This document shows positions 1-11,184 of a stretch of DNA of 64,000 bases, piece by piece; within the stretch, counting starts at the first letter, position 1; every line of letters starts with the position of its first letter. Origin of the DNA: Haematobia irritans (lineage: Eukaryota > Arthropoda > Insecta > Diptera > Muscidae); NCBI RefSeq assembly GCF_050003625.1, contig NC_134398.1:99861479-99925478 (forward strand), in the 5' to 3' direction. Under the pieces are notes generated by a model, which did no database searches, had not been told where the DNA came from, and saw only the letters and a list, made by a program, of their open reading frames with translations. Position numbers and translations under genes: made by a program.

Positions 1-772
1 AGAGGCTCCGCAAGCCTAACCGGGGGATCGGTTTATATGGGGGCTATATATAATTATGGACCGATGTGGACCAATTTTTGCACGGTTGTTAGAGAACATA
101 TACCAATACCATGTACCAAATTTCAGCCGGATCGGATGAAATTTACTTCTCTTAGAGGCTCCGCAAACCAAATCGGGGGATCGGTTTATATGGGGGCTAT
201 ATATAATTATGGACCGATGTGGACCAATTTTTGCATGGTCATTAGAGAACATATTTCAGCCGTATCGGATGAAATTTGCTTCTCTTAGAGCGATCGCAAG
301 CCAAATTTGGGGGTCCGTTTATATGGGGGCTATACGTAAAAGTGGACCGATATGGACCAATTTTTGCATGGTTGTTAGAGACCATATACTAACACCATGT
401 ACCAAATTTAAGCCGGATCGGATGAAATTTGCTTCTCTTAGAGGGTCTGCAAGCCAAATTTTGGGGGTCCGTTTATATGGGGGCTATACGTAAAAGTGGA
501 CCGATATGGCCCATTTGCAATACCATCCGACCTACATCAATAACAACTACTTGTGCCAAGTTTCAAGTCTGTAGCTTGTTTCGTTCGGAAGTTAGCGTGA
601 TTTCAACAGACGGACGGACGGACGGACGGACGGACGGACATGCTCAGATCGACTCAGAATTTCACCACGACCCAGAATATATATACTTTAAGGGGTCTTA
701 GAGCAATATTTCGATGTGTTACAAACGGAATGACAAAGTTAATATACCCCCCATCCTATGGTGGAGGGTATA
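1..772 (+). repeat. 153-bp-array interspersed element, 3' part
   Basis: The left end lies outside the window. The copy holds about four units of a tandem repeat, then a GGAC microsatellite (about 609-638), then a unique 3' end finishing in GGTGGAGGGTATA at 772. The motif TATATGGGGGCTAT starts at 34 and 187, exactly 153 bp apart. Later units are 133 and 154 bp. The family recurs at 18227-20150 (-), 25714-27232 (+) and 57627-61464 (+). No protein is predicted: open frames through the array exist on both strands and follow from a period divisible by three. The layout (terminal TATACCC/GGGTATA, a TCCG microsatellite, AT-rich core) recalls DINE-1/Helentron-associated elements of flies. That classification is inference. 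Confidence 0.75.
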
Positions 773-1065
773 AAAAACAAAGTGTTCGGTCGGAGCAGGG
801 ATTGAACCCACGACCCTTTGCATGCAAGGCAGACATGCTAACCACTGGAAGTGAAAATTACGAGTATGTTAGGCAATGAGCACAATCGTCTTTGGGAAAA
901 GTTCTTCCAAGCATATAATATTTTTGGGCTCAAAATGCTTCCAAACATATAATATGTTCACACAAAACAAACATATTAATGTTTCGGCAGTATCCAATAA
1001 TATATGTGCTTCCTGCAAAATATGTTTGGAACATATGTTAAAGAAGCGATTTTTTTTTGAGGGTG
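773..1065 (-). mobile_element. Fragment of tRNA-bearing MITE (family of 59676-61448)
   Basis: Reverse complement of the left end of the 1.77-kb element at 59676-61448. The terminus GGGTG at 1061-1065 is followed by TA, as in the complete copy. The interior is shortened: the sequence passes from the terminal block straight into the second tRNA-like body (783-845, minus strand) and skips the first. The A box and B box of that body are recognisable. It abuts the end of the 153-bp-array element, so this is a deletion derivative. Confidence 0.7.
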
Positions 1066-1067
1066 TA

Positions 1068-1684
1068 ATAATTTAGGAAATTATTTAATTTTATTTTGAA
1101 AGTATTAGCAGTGCTAATTGTTTGCAAATTCGATGGTAGAGAGTTCCACAGACTGATGCTGAATATGAAAAATTGTCGTTCCGATAAAAGAGTCTTTATT
1201 CTTTGGGGAATGATTTGCATGCCTCTATTTGATCTGGCAAAACGAATATGACTACACAGGTGTGCGGGCTTCTTTGTATATATTATTTTGTGAAGAAGCA
1301 GTAAGCATTTACTTTTAATTTGTTGAAGAAGATTGGAGTTGTAGAAGATTGGACAGCCCACAGGTTTCTTAGCATACCACACACACGTCCAATAACACTC
1401 GATATGTGGCTCGACCATGATAAATTGGAATTAAAAGTCACTCCCAAATTAGTAGATGTATGTACTCGGGGAATAATCGAACCATTTATTTGCTAGGTGT
1501 GAAGAAAAGTGTCTTCTTAGATATGTCTTCCCGAGATTACAAGATACTTTGATTTTAATGGGTTCAGAATCAGTCAATTTTTACAAGCCCAGTTATATAC
1601 ACGTACATTAATTAAGTCAATGTCAATTTTTTCTATACAGAGGTTCATGTTTTCATCATCTGCATACATCTGGATTTTACAATC
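1068..1684 (-). pseudogene. Non-LTR retrotransposon RT remnant (C-terminal)
   Basis: On the minus strand the translation carries the reverse-transcriptase box IQMYADD just downstream of 1684. It continues through a typical post-catalytic region with NLGVTFNSNLSWSSHI and RVYGMLRNL, and ends with the LINE C-terminal motif SLWNSLPSNLQ. Several frameshifts and stops are needed, so it is dead. The endonuclease and the first RT blocks are missing. The C-terminal LWNSLP motif fits the Jockey/CR1/L2 side of the LINE tree and differs from the RNase-H LINE elsewhere in this window. It is fused head to head with the Helitron remnant. Confidence 0.7.
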
Positions 1685-3200
1685 TACACGACATTGTGAC
1701 AACACAGATGGTGCATGGACCGTGCGGTGCATTAAATCCATTATCGCCTTGCATGGCTGATGGAAAGTGCACAAAACGATATCCGCTGAAACAGTCACAT
1801 GTAACGATGGATGTCCAGTTTGTCGTCGGAGTTCAAAAGAAGATAATGGTCAAATTATCAAAGTTAAAGTCAAAAATCAAGATATTGAGATCGGAAATGA
1901 ATTTATTGTACCATATTGCCGGCTTCTATCACGAATTTTCGAAACACATACAAACGTTGAGAGTTGTCATTCGGCGAAATCAATCAAATATTTGTGCAAG
2001 TATGTCACAAAAGGCAGTGACATGGCTGTGTTTGGTATTGCGTCGAAAAAATCGAATGACGAAATCAGTAACTTCCAAATGGGCAGATATGTCAGTAGTA
2101 ATGAAGCATTGTGCCGATTATTTTCATTTCAAATTCATGAAAGATATCCCACAGTTGTACACTTATCAGTGTATTTGTAAAATGGCCATAGAGTTTACTT
2201 CACTGAGGCAAATGCGGCACAACGAGCTGAGAGACCACTATCGACAACATTGACTAGCTTCTTTGCGATGTGTGAAGCAGATCTGAAGGATCTTCGGAGA
2301 AGTAACAACATCTTTGGCGGTTTGATAATATTGTTGGCAGACGATTGCAGGCACACGTTACTAGTAATTCCCCGTGGAACGCCTGCAGATGAATTGAATG
2401 CTTGCCTGAAAGCATCACCTTTATGGAATGACGTAAAAACATCGCTAACCACTAATATGAGAGTTCAACTTCAGAATGATCAAAGTGCTGCACAATTTTC
2501 AAAACAATTGTTAGCTGTTGGAAATGGAAGAGTCCCAGTTGATGCGATAACTAGTTTAATAACGCTTACCAACGACTTTTGCCAATTTGTGGACTCTCAA
2601 TTAGATCTTATTGAAAATGTCTTCCCAAATATTAGTGAGATTTATCAGAATTATGCTTGGTTAAGTCAACGAGCAATTCTTGCGGCGAAAAATAATGATG
2701 TACACGCACTGAATTTCACCATTCAATCAAAAATTGCTGGCGATTTGGTAACATACAAATCCGTTGATTCCGTACCAAATCCAGATGATGTTGTAAATTA
2801 TCCAACGGAGTTTTTGAACGCTCTGGATTTACCAGGATTTCCACCACATAACTTGCAACTCAAAGTTGGTACGGCTATTATGACTTTGCAACGGAACTCG
2901 ACTTTCGGTAAAATGACTTATGCCGAATTTGATTGAGGCAACCATTATTAACGGAAAGTACGCAGGTGAAAATGTATGTATTTCTCGAATACCAATGATT
3001 CCGACAGATCTTCCCATTGACTTCAAACGATTGTAATTTCCAGTTCGCCTTGTGTTCGCAATGACCATTAGCAAGTCGCAAGTCCAATCGCTTAGTTTTG
3101 CGGGATAAATTTAGAAAATCATTGTTTTTCATATGGTCAGTTATACGTTGCATGTTCACGAGTTAGGAAACCATCCGCTTTGTTTGTGTTAACGTTAGAC
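1685..3200 (+). pseudogene. Helitron Rep/helicase remnant
   Basis: The plus strand encodes Helitron-specific blocks across at least three frames. First is TTQMVHGPCG...NPLSPCM...GKCTKRYP (from about 1700). Next is the Rep-region sequence KSIKYLCKYVTKGSDMA and MGRYVSSNEA (about 1977-2110), then QRAERPLSTTLTSFF. The sequence then jumps to a Pif1-type helicase with GGLIILLADD, LTTNMRVQLQND, ILAAKNNDV and LPGFPPHNLQLKVG (2310-2880). A last helicase motif, TISKSQ, is near 3063-3080. The stretch between the Rep part and the helicase is deleted, including the Walker A region, and frames break near 1790, 2180-2250 and 2936. Rolling-circle replication and strand transfer are the known functions of the family; this copy cannot perform them. 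Confidence 0.85.
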
Positions 3201-3883
3201 CAAAAAACAAAGAATGTGGTTTACCAAAGAGCACTTCAATGAAACGAATAATTTGCGGACACTTTCATTTAGACAAGTTCAACTAAATAACACTTTATGT
3301 TTGTAATCGAAGTAAATTCATTACTGCTGTGAAATGAAATAAAATTTTTCTTTTTCAAATATAAAACAAATTTAAAAATTTTTCTATATCTTTTAATCAC
3401 CAAACGAAATGTTACGGAAAACGAAGCTAGCAGTGTTACGCCACAGAATACGGGGAAAAACATTGTACACCTTAAACGGCTACAAATCGAACTTTACGTA
3501 CGTGCTTGGAGACTAGCTAGATCGGGATATGTGGGCAGGGTTCTTGTTCTATTCTATAAGCTAACATTACATTTAGAAAATCACGTGCGTTGTATGCCCT
3601 AATGTACCTGTTTTTGTGATATACAGGAGCTTATAGCAAAGATGGTAGTGCTCTCGGCCTGTCTTGACCCACCCAACCAAAATTGGTTCTTTCTACTGGC
3701 CATATTCTAAACGAAAAAACCCCAAACACAATCCTATACCAAAGTCACTATGGATTCATATCAAACAGATTAGTAACTTTCAAAATTAATTTTTGTTTTT
3801 ATTTTTGTTTCATTTATCCAAAAGAATATTAATATTCAAACCTGTTTCTCAAATCATTTAAATCTTAAACAGAATCATATATA
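3201..3883. other. No gene seen
   Basis: AT-rich sequence between the Helitron remnant and the mariner. No splice-bounded ORF, RNA gene or clear TE terminus was recognised. Confidence 0.5.
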
Positions 3884-4990
3884 ACAGGTTCGCTGATAAG
3901 TCCCCGGTCTAACAAAGAAAAACACACTTTTTTTATCAAAATTTCTTTATTTATTTAATTTATTCAACATAGTTCCCTTCAAGAGCGATACAACGATTAT
4001 AACGACCTTCCAATTTTTTGATACCATTTTGGTAGTACTCCTTCGGTTTTGCCTCAAAATTCATGAATTTTTGCCATCGTTCTCAATGACTTGTGGCACG
4101 GTGCGTTATCATGGTGGAACAACACTTTTTTCTTCTTCATATGGGGCCGTTTTGCCGCGATTTCGACCTTCAAACGCTTCAATAACGCCATATAATAGTC
4201 ACTGTTGATGGTTTTTCCCTTCTCAAGATAATCGATAAAAATTTTTCCATGCGCATCCCAAAAAACAGAGGCCATTACTTTGCCAGCGGACTTTTGAGTC
4301 TTTCCACACTTCGGAGACGGTTCACCGGTCGCTGTCCACTCAGCCGACTGTCGATTGGACTCAGGAGTGTAGTGATGGAGCCATGTTTCATCCATTGTCA
4401 CATATCGACGGAAAAACTCGGGTGTATTACGAGTTAACAGCTGCAAACACCGCTCAGAATCAACAACACGTTGTTGTTGTTGGTCAAATGTGAGCTCGCG
4501 CGGCACCCATTTTGCACAGAGCTTCCGCATATCCAAATATTGATGAATGATATGACCAACACGTTTCTTTGATATCTTTAAGGCCTCCGCTATCTCGATC
4601 AACTTCATTTTACGGTCATTCAAAACCATTTTGTGGATTTCTTTGATGTTTTCGTCGGTAACCACCTCTTTCGGGCGTCCACTGCGTTCACCGTCCTCCG
4701 TGCTCATTTCACCACGCTTGAATTTTGTATACCAATCAATTATTGTTGATTTCCCTGGGGCAGAGTTCGGAAACTCATTATCAAGCCAAGTTTTTGCTTC
4801 CACCGTATTTTCCCCTTAAGAAAACAGGAATTTCAAAACACGAAATTTCTTTTTTTTCATTTTTTTCACAATAACAAAACTTGCTTCACAAAAGACGCTC
4901 TATCTCACAAACTAATAGACTTACAGACACGAATCATTTGAATGCATTTATATAAAAATAATATGCATTTAATACTAGCGACGCCATCTA
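3884..4990 (-). mobile_element. Mariner element, degraded
   Basis: The left terminus starts near ACAGGTTCGCTGATAAG (3884-3900). The same end occurs in the second copy at 43306-43646. The right part ends near the phrase GCGACGCCATCTAT, after which the expected terminal repeat is missing, so the element lacks one TIR. The transposase remnant is on the minus strand. Confidence 0.75.
4054..4803 (-). pseudogene. Mariner transposase, deleted third catalytic D
   Basis: About 250 codons of a DD34D mariner transposase. In order they carry the HTH/linker region (RSGRPK near residue 42), a second HTH (LIEIAEALKIS), the WVPREL linker, the first catalytic D in YVTMDETWLHHYTPE, and the second in LFHHDNAPCHKS. 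After KIHEF the frame stops. The following DNA encodes the family's last block (EYYQN, RYNRCIALEGNY) in another frame, so the segment with SPDLAPSDY and the third catalytic D is deleted. The open frame begins at GTG and the true N-terminus is truncated. The element cannot code for active transposase. Confidence 0.9.
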
Positions 4991-4999
4991 TATATATAT

Positions 5000-5590
5000 T
5001 TGAGCAATGCGCCTCCACATCAAATTTTCGTTTAAATGTCTCTCCAACTGCCCATCATCTTCCGTAACAATACTACAGTCTCCCTAGGAGGCAAAGCAAA
5101 ATATATTCTTTAGCAAATTCAATTTGAAAGGATTTATTTTTATCTATTACACTTCTTTATACTATCAGAGACTGTTTGATGCGTTTAAGGCAAAACCAAA
5201 ACTTCAAAAGTATGATCTAAACCTCTTCATCAAATTCTAAACGTTCGCTTGTGCCAGGATAAAAAGGGAATTTTTGATAAAAAACATTAAAGAAAAGCAA
5301 TTGCCAAAATCACTCACACTGTTCTATGTATAATTGCTTTGTAACCATCCAGAGCAATATAAAAGTAAAACCAGTTTAGTTAACTCTCTCACTATCTAAA
5401 ACTGTTATACTGTGTCAGTGATGGTAATTATGGGTGATATGGCATTTATGTGGATCAATATGCTTTTTTGTTAATGTGTACGAAATACACATTAAAATTA
5501 AGACTTTATATGCAAGGATATGTATGGGTGCATTATATGGGTTCTAGGGCCAATACAAAAAATATGCATTACACAATTGGAAATTATAAC
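5000..5590. other. No gene seen
   Basis: AT-rich sequence upstream of the TTLL exon, presumed intron. No repeat family or conserved ORF was recognised. Confidence 0.4.
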
Positions 5591-5754
5591 TGCCGATGGC
5601 TTTATATCAAAACAGCGCTTTGACCGCAACATTGGTAATGCCAAAGCTGCACGCATTGTTCGACATCCCTACGGTTGACATTGTTTTCTTTACAGAAGAG
5701 AACTTTTCGTCCTCTTGTATTTCCTACTCACTTCTCTTCTTCGTTATTTTGCAG

Positions 5755-6033
5755 TACATTGAAGCAATCCTTGAAAATTTGACACCAGATGACGTGCGCT
5801 GTCTTTTAATAGCTGAAGATGAATTGGCGCGGAGTGCTCCTCTAGAACGTATTTTCCCTACCACGGAGACCTACAAGTATTTAAAATATACTGAGACACC
5901 TCGTTATTACAATCGACTATTGGATGCATGGGAAGCTCGATATGGTACTAATCGTATTGATGGGATTAATCTACTGCGTCAATACTGTGAAGAGCGTTAT
6001 CATCTGCAAGTTCCGCAAATACCCACAAAGAAG
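5755..6033 (+). CDS. Internal exon of a TTLL-family tubulin glutamylase
   Basis: A 279-nt, phase-0 exon bounded by a polypyrimidine tract plus TTTTGCAG at 5748-5754 and a donor AAG/GTAAAT at 6031-6036. It encodes 93 residues including ENLTPDDVRCLLIAEDELAR, ERIFPTTETYKYL, TPRYYNRLLDAWEARYG and GINLLRQYCEERYHL. This matches the region just C-terminal to the catalytic domain of TTLL4/5-type tubulin polyglutamylases, which add glutamate chains to tubulin tails of cilia and other microtubules. The open frame continues 53 codons upstream of the acceptor, but that part shows no family similarity and is probably intron read-through. No other exon of the gene was found, so the window is probably mostly intron or the exon is isolated. 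The exact paralogue is uncertain. Confidence 0.75.
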
Positions 6034-6659
6034 GTAAATATATTATTCCTTTATAAATTATATATGGTATCTTAAAACAAAAACAAACACATGAACAAAA
6101 CAATCAAAATTAATCACACCCTTAAACCTTTTTTTATACTTTATCCCATTTCACTTTCTCGTACGTGTGTTAAAGTGCTGTCATAAATATTTATATTTGA
6201 AATATGCAATCGTGTTGATATATTAAATTTGTTAGGTAGAAATCAAAATTAAAATCGCAAAGAAAAAGTGTTACGTCAATATAGGACAATATAAACATAA
6301 TACTATGAAATATAGATGAGAAGAGATAGATAAGTATTCATTACATATTAGAAAATTTATAAGTTGCAACATTTTGGTTTAAACCAAGGACATTTCTGAA
6401 GAACGAATTTTCGGACTAACGAAATTCAATATTTTTATTTTTTTTTTTTTTTAAATCACCTCAACAAATAACAAGCCATTTTATCCATCTCCACACGCAA
6501 AAAAATAATTCTTTCCTCCCAAACGAAATTTTAGACAAACAAAGTTCGTTTCTCATTTGCTTTTCGTTGAAAGGAAGTGTATTTGGAAGAAAATTATATT
6601 TTTTTGTGATAAACGTTTATTCTTTTCCAGGATGTAAAAACAATTTCATAAAGACTAAC
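6034..6659. other. Probable intron, no feature
   Basis: Follows the donor of the TTLL exon. AT-rich with homopolymer runs. No second exon was recognised. Confidence 0.4.
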
Positions 6660-6807
6660 TCAAAAAATTTTTTTCTGGCTAATTGCATTTTCCCTCACAT
6701 CTTTCCCACTTCCACGAAGTTTTTTAGTTCTTAGCACCTTTTTCTGTAACACAAACAATGTAGAAGAAATTATACGATTTTATAAATTTTTAATTTTTTT
6801 TTACCTT

Positions 6808-6882
6808 TCGCCTGGACGGAGAATCGAACCGCGGACCATGCAATTTGTAAGCCAACACACTATCCACTGAGCCATGTAGCCG
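6808..6882 (-). other. tRNA-like body 1
   Basis: On the minus strand it has an A-box-like TGGCTCAGTGG and a B box GGTTCGATTCT (6820-6830) at tRNA spacing, with a plausible T arm. The acceptor stem does not pair well, so it is treated as a tRNA-derived pol III promoter-like module and not a functional tRNA. It is oriented away from body 2. Confidence 0.6.
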
Positions 6883-6993
6883 TTATTGTCATCAATAGAC
6901 AATTATCCATATAAGTTATATGTATATAGCATAGCTTGCGGCGCCCACGAGCCGATTAAACAAAGTTTATTTAACAGAAAAATACATTTAGTT

Positions 6994-7068
6994 GGGCACC
7001 GTGGAGCAGTGGTTGCTACGTCTGACTTGCATGCCAAGGGTCGTGGGTTCGATCCCTGCTTCGACCAA
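6994..7068 (+). other. tRNA-like body 2
   Basis: The A-box region GTGGAGCAGTGG and B box GGTTCGATCCC (7046-7056) are intact. A CTTGCATGCC stretch sits at the anticodon-loop position. It is followed by a T run (7071-7085) that could end pol III transcription. It is homologous to the head of the SINEs at 15901-16243 and 35641-35988. The poor acceptor stem argues against a real tRNA gene. Confidence 0.6.
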
Positions 7069-7400
7069 AGTTTTTTTTTTTTTTTACATATATTCCAGAT
7101 ATGATCGGAAGATTCCGAAAAAATTTTCAACATTACATTCTACTATATTAAATTTTTACTATGAACTGTAAAATGTGTCTTATTAAAGACCTAAATTTAG
7201 AAAAGAACAGTGTTTGATATAAACGAAATGGACTGTGTTGTTGGTTCAAAAATAACTTTTTTTACTGAAAAAATAAAAATTTTGTAACAAACGAATTTTT
7301 TTGGTGATAAAAGAGTGTACTTTTCGAAGCAATTCAAAAAACTCTAACAAAAGAAAAACGTTTTCGGTACACGTTTTCCAAACGTTTTTTTTCTTTGCGT

Positions 7401-7942
7401 GCAATGTTTAATATTGAAAAGTCATGTCGTATTTACAATAAAAACATTCGGAAACATGAAAAAAGGAAATATTTGCCGACAAGCCTGTTGTATTTGTCGT
7501 CGCGGAAAAAATGTTTCGCCTTTCGCTATTGTTATATTTACACACCTAAAGCAAATAATTTATAACAAAGAGGAATTTCGATTTTCTAAAATTTCATTCC
7601 GGAGGAAAGTATTTTGTCTATGTGTATGTAAAATTAATATTCTACTTGTTTAACTATACAGATATTTGTGTTTAATTAACAACGCATCCCCATAAAAATA
7701 AGTACACTAAAGAAACAAACAAATGTTTGTAAATAGGTTATCGCTAACGCAAACAACGTTTTACAACGAGTATCGCAACCCTGTTGGATATTTCAATAGT
7801 GAAGCTGTAGTGAATCACTACTGATCATGTCACCTGTACTACTGACAAAGTATACTCCACACAATGTATTTTGCTATATACATTTAACATATGTTTTTCA
7901 TTGAAAATCCACTACTGACAGTAGATCCACTGACTATATGGT
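7401..7942. other. No gene seen
   Basis: AT-rich sequence between the MITE and the LINE 3' end. No supported feature. Confidence 0.4.
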
Positions 7943-8193
7943 AGGTTAGGTTAAAGTGGCAGCCTGATTAAGTTTCAGGCTCACTTAGACTATTCAGTCC
8001 ATAACTAAAAGTACCTTTTACATATGGGCACTTCTATTTTTAACCGCTGAACCTTCTCGATTATATCGTTCTGTTGAAACAACCAATATTAGCAAACTGC
8101 TTGAGTTAACGTTTTCCAGGTCAGCCAGTAATCTAAATCCACGGATAATTTGCGTTAATTAATGCCAACATTTTTTGGCACATTACATCTCAA

Positions 8194-8652
8194 CTAATTC
8201 GCCACCTCTGTTATTGCTAGTATTTCTGCCTGAAAAACACTACAGTGATTGGGTAATCGTTTCGCTATTCGAAGTTCCAGGTCTTTAGAATATACTCCGA
8301 AACCCACTTGTCCATCCAATTTGGAGCCATCAGTGAAGAAATCTATATAAAATTTATTCCCTGGGGTCTGTGTGCACCACGCCTCACTGTTGGGAATTAG
8401 AGTTTCAAACTTATTGTCGAAAAATAGTTTCGCCAGAGTGGAATCTACTACGTTTGGCACATCTGGCATTATTTTGAGGACCGAACTGTGACAGTACCTT
8501 TTTTTCGACCACTGCGATAGCTCGCGCAACCGCACAGCCGTTGTTACAGCTAACTGTTTGGCCAAAATGTCTAAAGGCAATAGATGCAGGATGTCATTAA
8601 GGGAATCTGTTCCTGTTTTACTGATTGCACCTGAGATACACAAGCAAGCCAT
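8194..8652 (-). pseudogene. LINE connector and RNase H start
   Basis: Encodes the RT-RNase H connector (ACLCISGAISKTGTDSLND) followed by the start of an RNase H domain. That domain shows FFTDGSKLDGQVGFGVYSKD, with the first acidic residue in TDGS, and VFQAEILAI, with the conserved glutamate in AE. It then stops where the downstream catalytic aspartates should follow. The RNase H places the LINE in the I/LOA/R1-like assemblage of non-LTR elements. Truncated and non-functional. Confidence 0.8.
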
Positions 8653-8883
8653 ACGTTGAACTTTATCTAAACCTGTCGGCTGCTGAAGTGCCGGCCACCA
8701 GACACAACACCATATAGAATTATAGGTCTAACCACTGCCGTGTATAGCCAATGCACAATTTTCGGTTTTATTCCGCACTTTTTTCCTATTGCCTGTTTGC
8801 ACGAGTACACAGCTACCGTGGCTTTCCTCGCTCTTTCTTAAGCTTAAAGTTCAGCTTCCTGTCAAAAAAAAAAAAACGCCAAG

Positions 8884-9480
8884 TTATTTTGAACACTCAC
8901 CGAAGGGAATGTCAATACCCCCTAAGGATATGGGCTTAACCGTGGGAGTTTTACGATCTTTGCAGTACATGACTAGATCTGTCTGTGCAGGATATACCCC
9001 AAGACCATTCTCTTTCGCCCATTTCTCAGTAATCCGGAGGGCTCTCTGTATAATATCTCTTATTGTGGATGGGAATATTCCCCTGACTGCTAGAGCTACA
9101 TCGTCCGCGTATGTCACCACTTTTATCTTTTCTTTTTCTAGGGAAACCAGAAGGTTGTTTATAGCAACATTCCAAAGAAGATGTGATAGAACTCCTCCTT
9201 GGGGAGTGCCTCTGTTTACATACCTTTGTATGTTTGCTTGTCCTAGTGTGGCAGAAATACGTCTCTTCATTAGAAGTTCGTCTAACAGCCTAAGTTTACC
9301 TGGATCAACATTCAGATTTGCCAGTCCATTTAATATCAAGCTCGGATGGACGTTATTGAATGCCCCTTTGATGTCTCCAAACGCCACGATTGTGTATTCA
9401 TTGAACGATAGTGAACTTTCAATAAAGCTGACTAGTTCATGCAATGCAGTCTCAGTAGACCTGCCCTTCGAGTATGCATG
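8884..9480 (-). pseudogene. LINE reverse transcriptase domain fragment
   Basis: Contains RT motifs in order. They are HAYSKGRSTETALHE (9440-9480), a DIKGAFNNVHPSLI block with the first catalytic D, RGTPQGGVLSHLLWN, and YADDVAL with the catalytic pair. The frame from 9444 to 8884 is open over 186 codons. A frameshift separates it from the connector at 8652. The endonuclease and first ORF are absent because of 5' truncation, the usual outcome of target-primed reverse transcription. Confidence 0.88.
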
Positions 9481-9601
9481 CAGTCGTTTCGATGAAACAA
9501 TGAATCAGTAGCACTTTGTCGCTACTTTAGTCAACACTATTGGATTTTTTTGGAAATAAAAAGGGTTACTTTTTTATTTTAATTTTTATTATATAAAACT
9601 A

Positions 9602-10070
9602 CCCAGCAAAAAAATTTGGAAATTCTTCCAAAGGCACTACTTTAAAAGCACTTCCAGAAGATGCACTCCCAATGATGTTCTTTATTTAAACTACCCAGGA
9701 AGTTCTTTTAATTCAAGTTTTTAAAGCTTGGTTTTTTCATACTTTTAATGGGTAATTTTATCTTTTTTGTTTCAAATAGGTTAAAAACAGAGTAAGAATT
9801 TATAAAATGGTACAAATCATTTAAATTTTGTCGAATTTTTGAAAATATTTGAGGTCAAACGTTTCCAACAAGCGTTAGAATCCATTAAAAATTATAAAAA
9901 ATTATAAAAATTATTTATTTGACAAAATATCACAGAATATTTTAATTTACATCCACAACATTGAATTCGGATCACACCTAAAGAAGTGATGCAAATGCAG
10001 TGCATCGTCTGTTGAAATGGATTTATTTCGATCTGTTGAAATGGATTTATTATGTAATGAATTTATTTCG
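9602..10070 (+). mobile_element. CCCAGCAAAAA MITE, truncated
   Basis: The left terminus CCCAGCAAAAAAATTTGG is at 9602. The interior is collinear with the reverse complement of 39383-39935 up to the phrase GAATTCGGATCACACC. The right TIR is missing and the end carries a short duplication of CTGTTGAAATGGATTTATT (about 10010-10050). No coding capacity. Confidence 0.65.
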
Positions 10071-10148
10071 ATTACAAAAATACGAGGGCGGTTCGGAAAC
10101 TTCTTAGCCTATCAATGAAAGAGATTAGTTAGTTTTTCAAAAATATTT

Positions 10149-10919
10149 TTATTTTTCAATATAATCTCCTGTAACTTCAATATACTTAGTCCAACGCTTT
10201 TCTAGCAATTCTATCCCTTGATTAAAATAGTTTTCCTCAAGGTGTTCAAAATAGTGGTTTACAACTGTAATTGCATCTTCATTAGAGGTAAAACGCTTGC
10301 CAGCAAGGAAGTTTTTTAGATTTGGGAACAAGTAAAAGTCACTGGGAGCTAAATTAGGAGAATAAGGTGGGTCGTCAAGCAACTCGTACTTTAATTCGTT
10401 GATTTTAGCCATTGTTAAAACACTCTTGTGCGCTGGTGCGTTGTCTTGATGAAAAAGTATTTTTTTTGTGTTGTAAGCCAGGACGGTTTTCTCGAATTTG
10501 TACATTTAATTGATCCAAAAGTTTGCAATAGTACTCTGAATTTGTTTTACCCTTTGGCAGATAGTCAATCAATAAAATACTCGTACATTTGAAGTCCCAA
10601 AAAACCGTTGCCATAACCTTACCAGACAATTGAATTGTTTTTACTTTCTTTGGGGCACTTCCTCCAGCTTCAGTCCAAACAAGCTTGAGAAATGTTCATT
10701 CTTATGCGTTTTTGATTTACTGTTAACAAATGCGGCACCCATCTTGCAGAAAGCTTTTTCATCTGTAGTTCTTCATGCAAAATTAAATGGATTCGAACCT
10801 TTGGGATGCCAATGATATTAGCAATTTCACGCACTTTTATTCGTCGATCATTTAATACCATATCATGCTCTTTGGCTACAATTTCTGTTGTTGTTGCTGT
10901 TTTTGGGCGTCCACTACGT
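10149..10919 (-). pseudogene. Outer mariner transposase, catalytic part
   Basis: Reads from RSGRPKTATT through a second HTH (KVREIANIIGIPKVRIH) and WVPHLLT. It then jumps across a deletion that removes the MDETW block with the first catalytic aspartate, and resumes near SGKVMATVFWD. A frameshift precedes the last part, which has the second D in FHQDNAPAHKS and the third in SPNLAPSDFYLF, 34 residues apart as in DD34D mariners. The C-terminus near GDYIEK looks complete. Inactive. Confidence 0.9.
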
Positions 10920-11184
10920 AGTTCATTCAGGGATGATAAATGAGGTTGAGGAAAAAGTTCCAAAAATATTTTAAAAAAGTACTTTTCTAGGCCAAAAGGT
11001 GCTAAAATTATATAATATCAAATTTTAACATTATCGTAAAAGATAACTGCAAAATGTATATTTTTAGCATATTTATTACAAACATAAAATAAGGCAGGTA
11101 CATTAATTTCATTTCATTTGTACGAATAATGTAAATACTTACTTCTGTAAATTAGTATCATTACATAAAATGTTTTTTGTTATA

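Larger units (their letters stand above)
6660..7400 (+). mobile_element. tRNA-bearing MITE, internal part
   Basis: Collinear with about 59860-60440 of the complete 1.77-kb element, including both tRNA-like bodies and the blocks GCGCCCACGAGCC and TTGATATAAACGAAAT. Neither terminal repeat is recognisable, so this is an internal fragment or a very diverged copy. Confidence 0.7.
7943..9505 (-). mobile_element. 5'-truncated RNase-H LINE copy
   Basis: Minus-strand copy. The 3' tail (AACCTAACC, then CACTTTAACC) is at 7943-7960, followed inwards by the 3' UTR shared with the copies at 36565, 41336 and 63288. The coding part is degenerate. It starts inside the RT domain and has lost the segment after the RNase H start (near 8155-8190), including the zinc-knuckle-like end seen at 63430. 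Confidence 0.85.

Noticed and set aside
5596..5754. Upstream extension of the TTLL exon as coding
   Set aside because: It precedes a good TTTTGCAG acceptor, includes hydrophobic low-complexity sequence, and shows no TTLL similarity.
6994..7068. Functional tRNA gene
   Set aside because: A and B boxes are present, but the acceptor stem does not pair and the unit is repeated inside a MITE and as a SINE head, so a tRNA-derived module is more likely.
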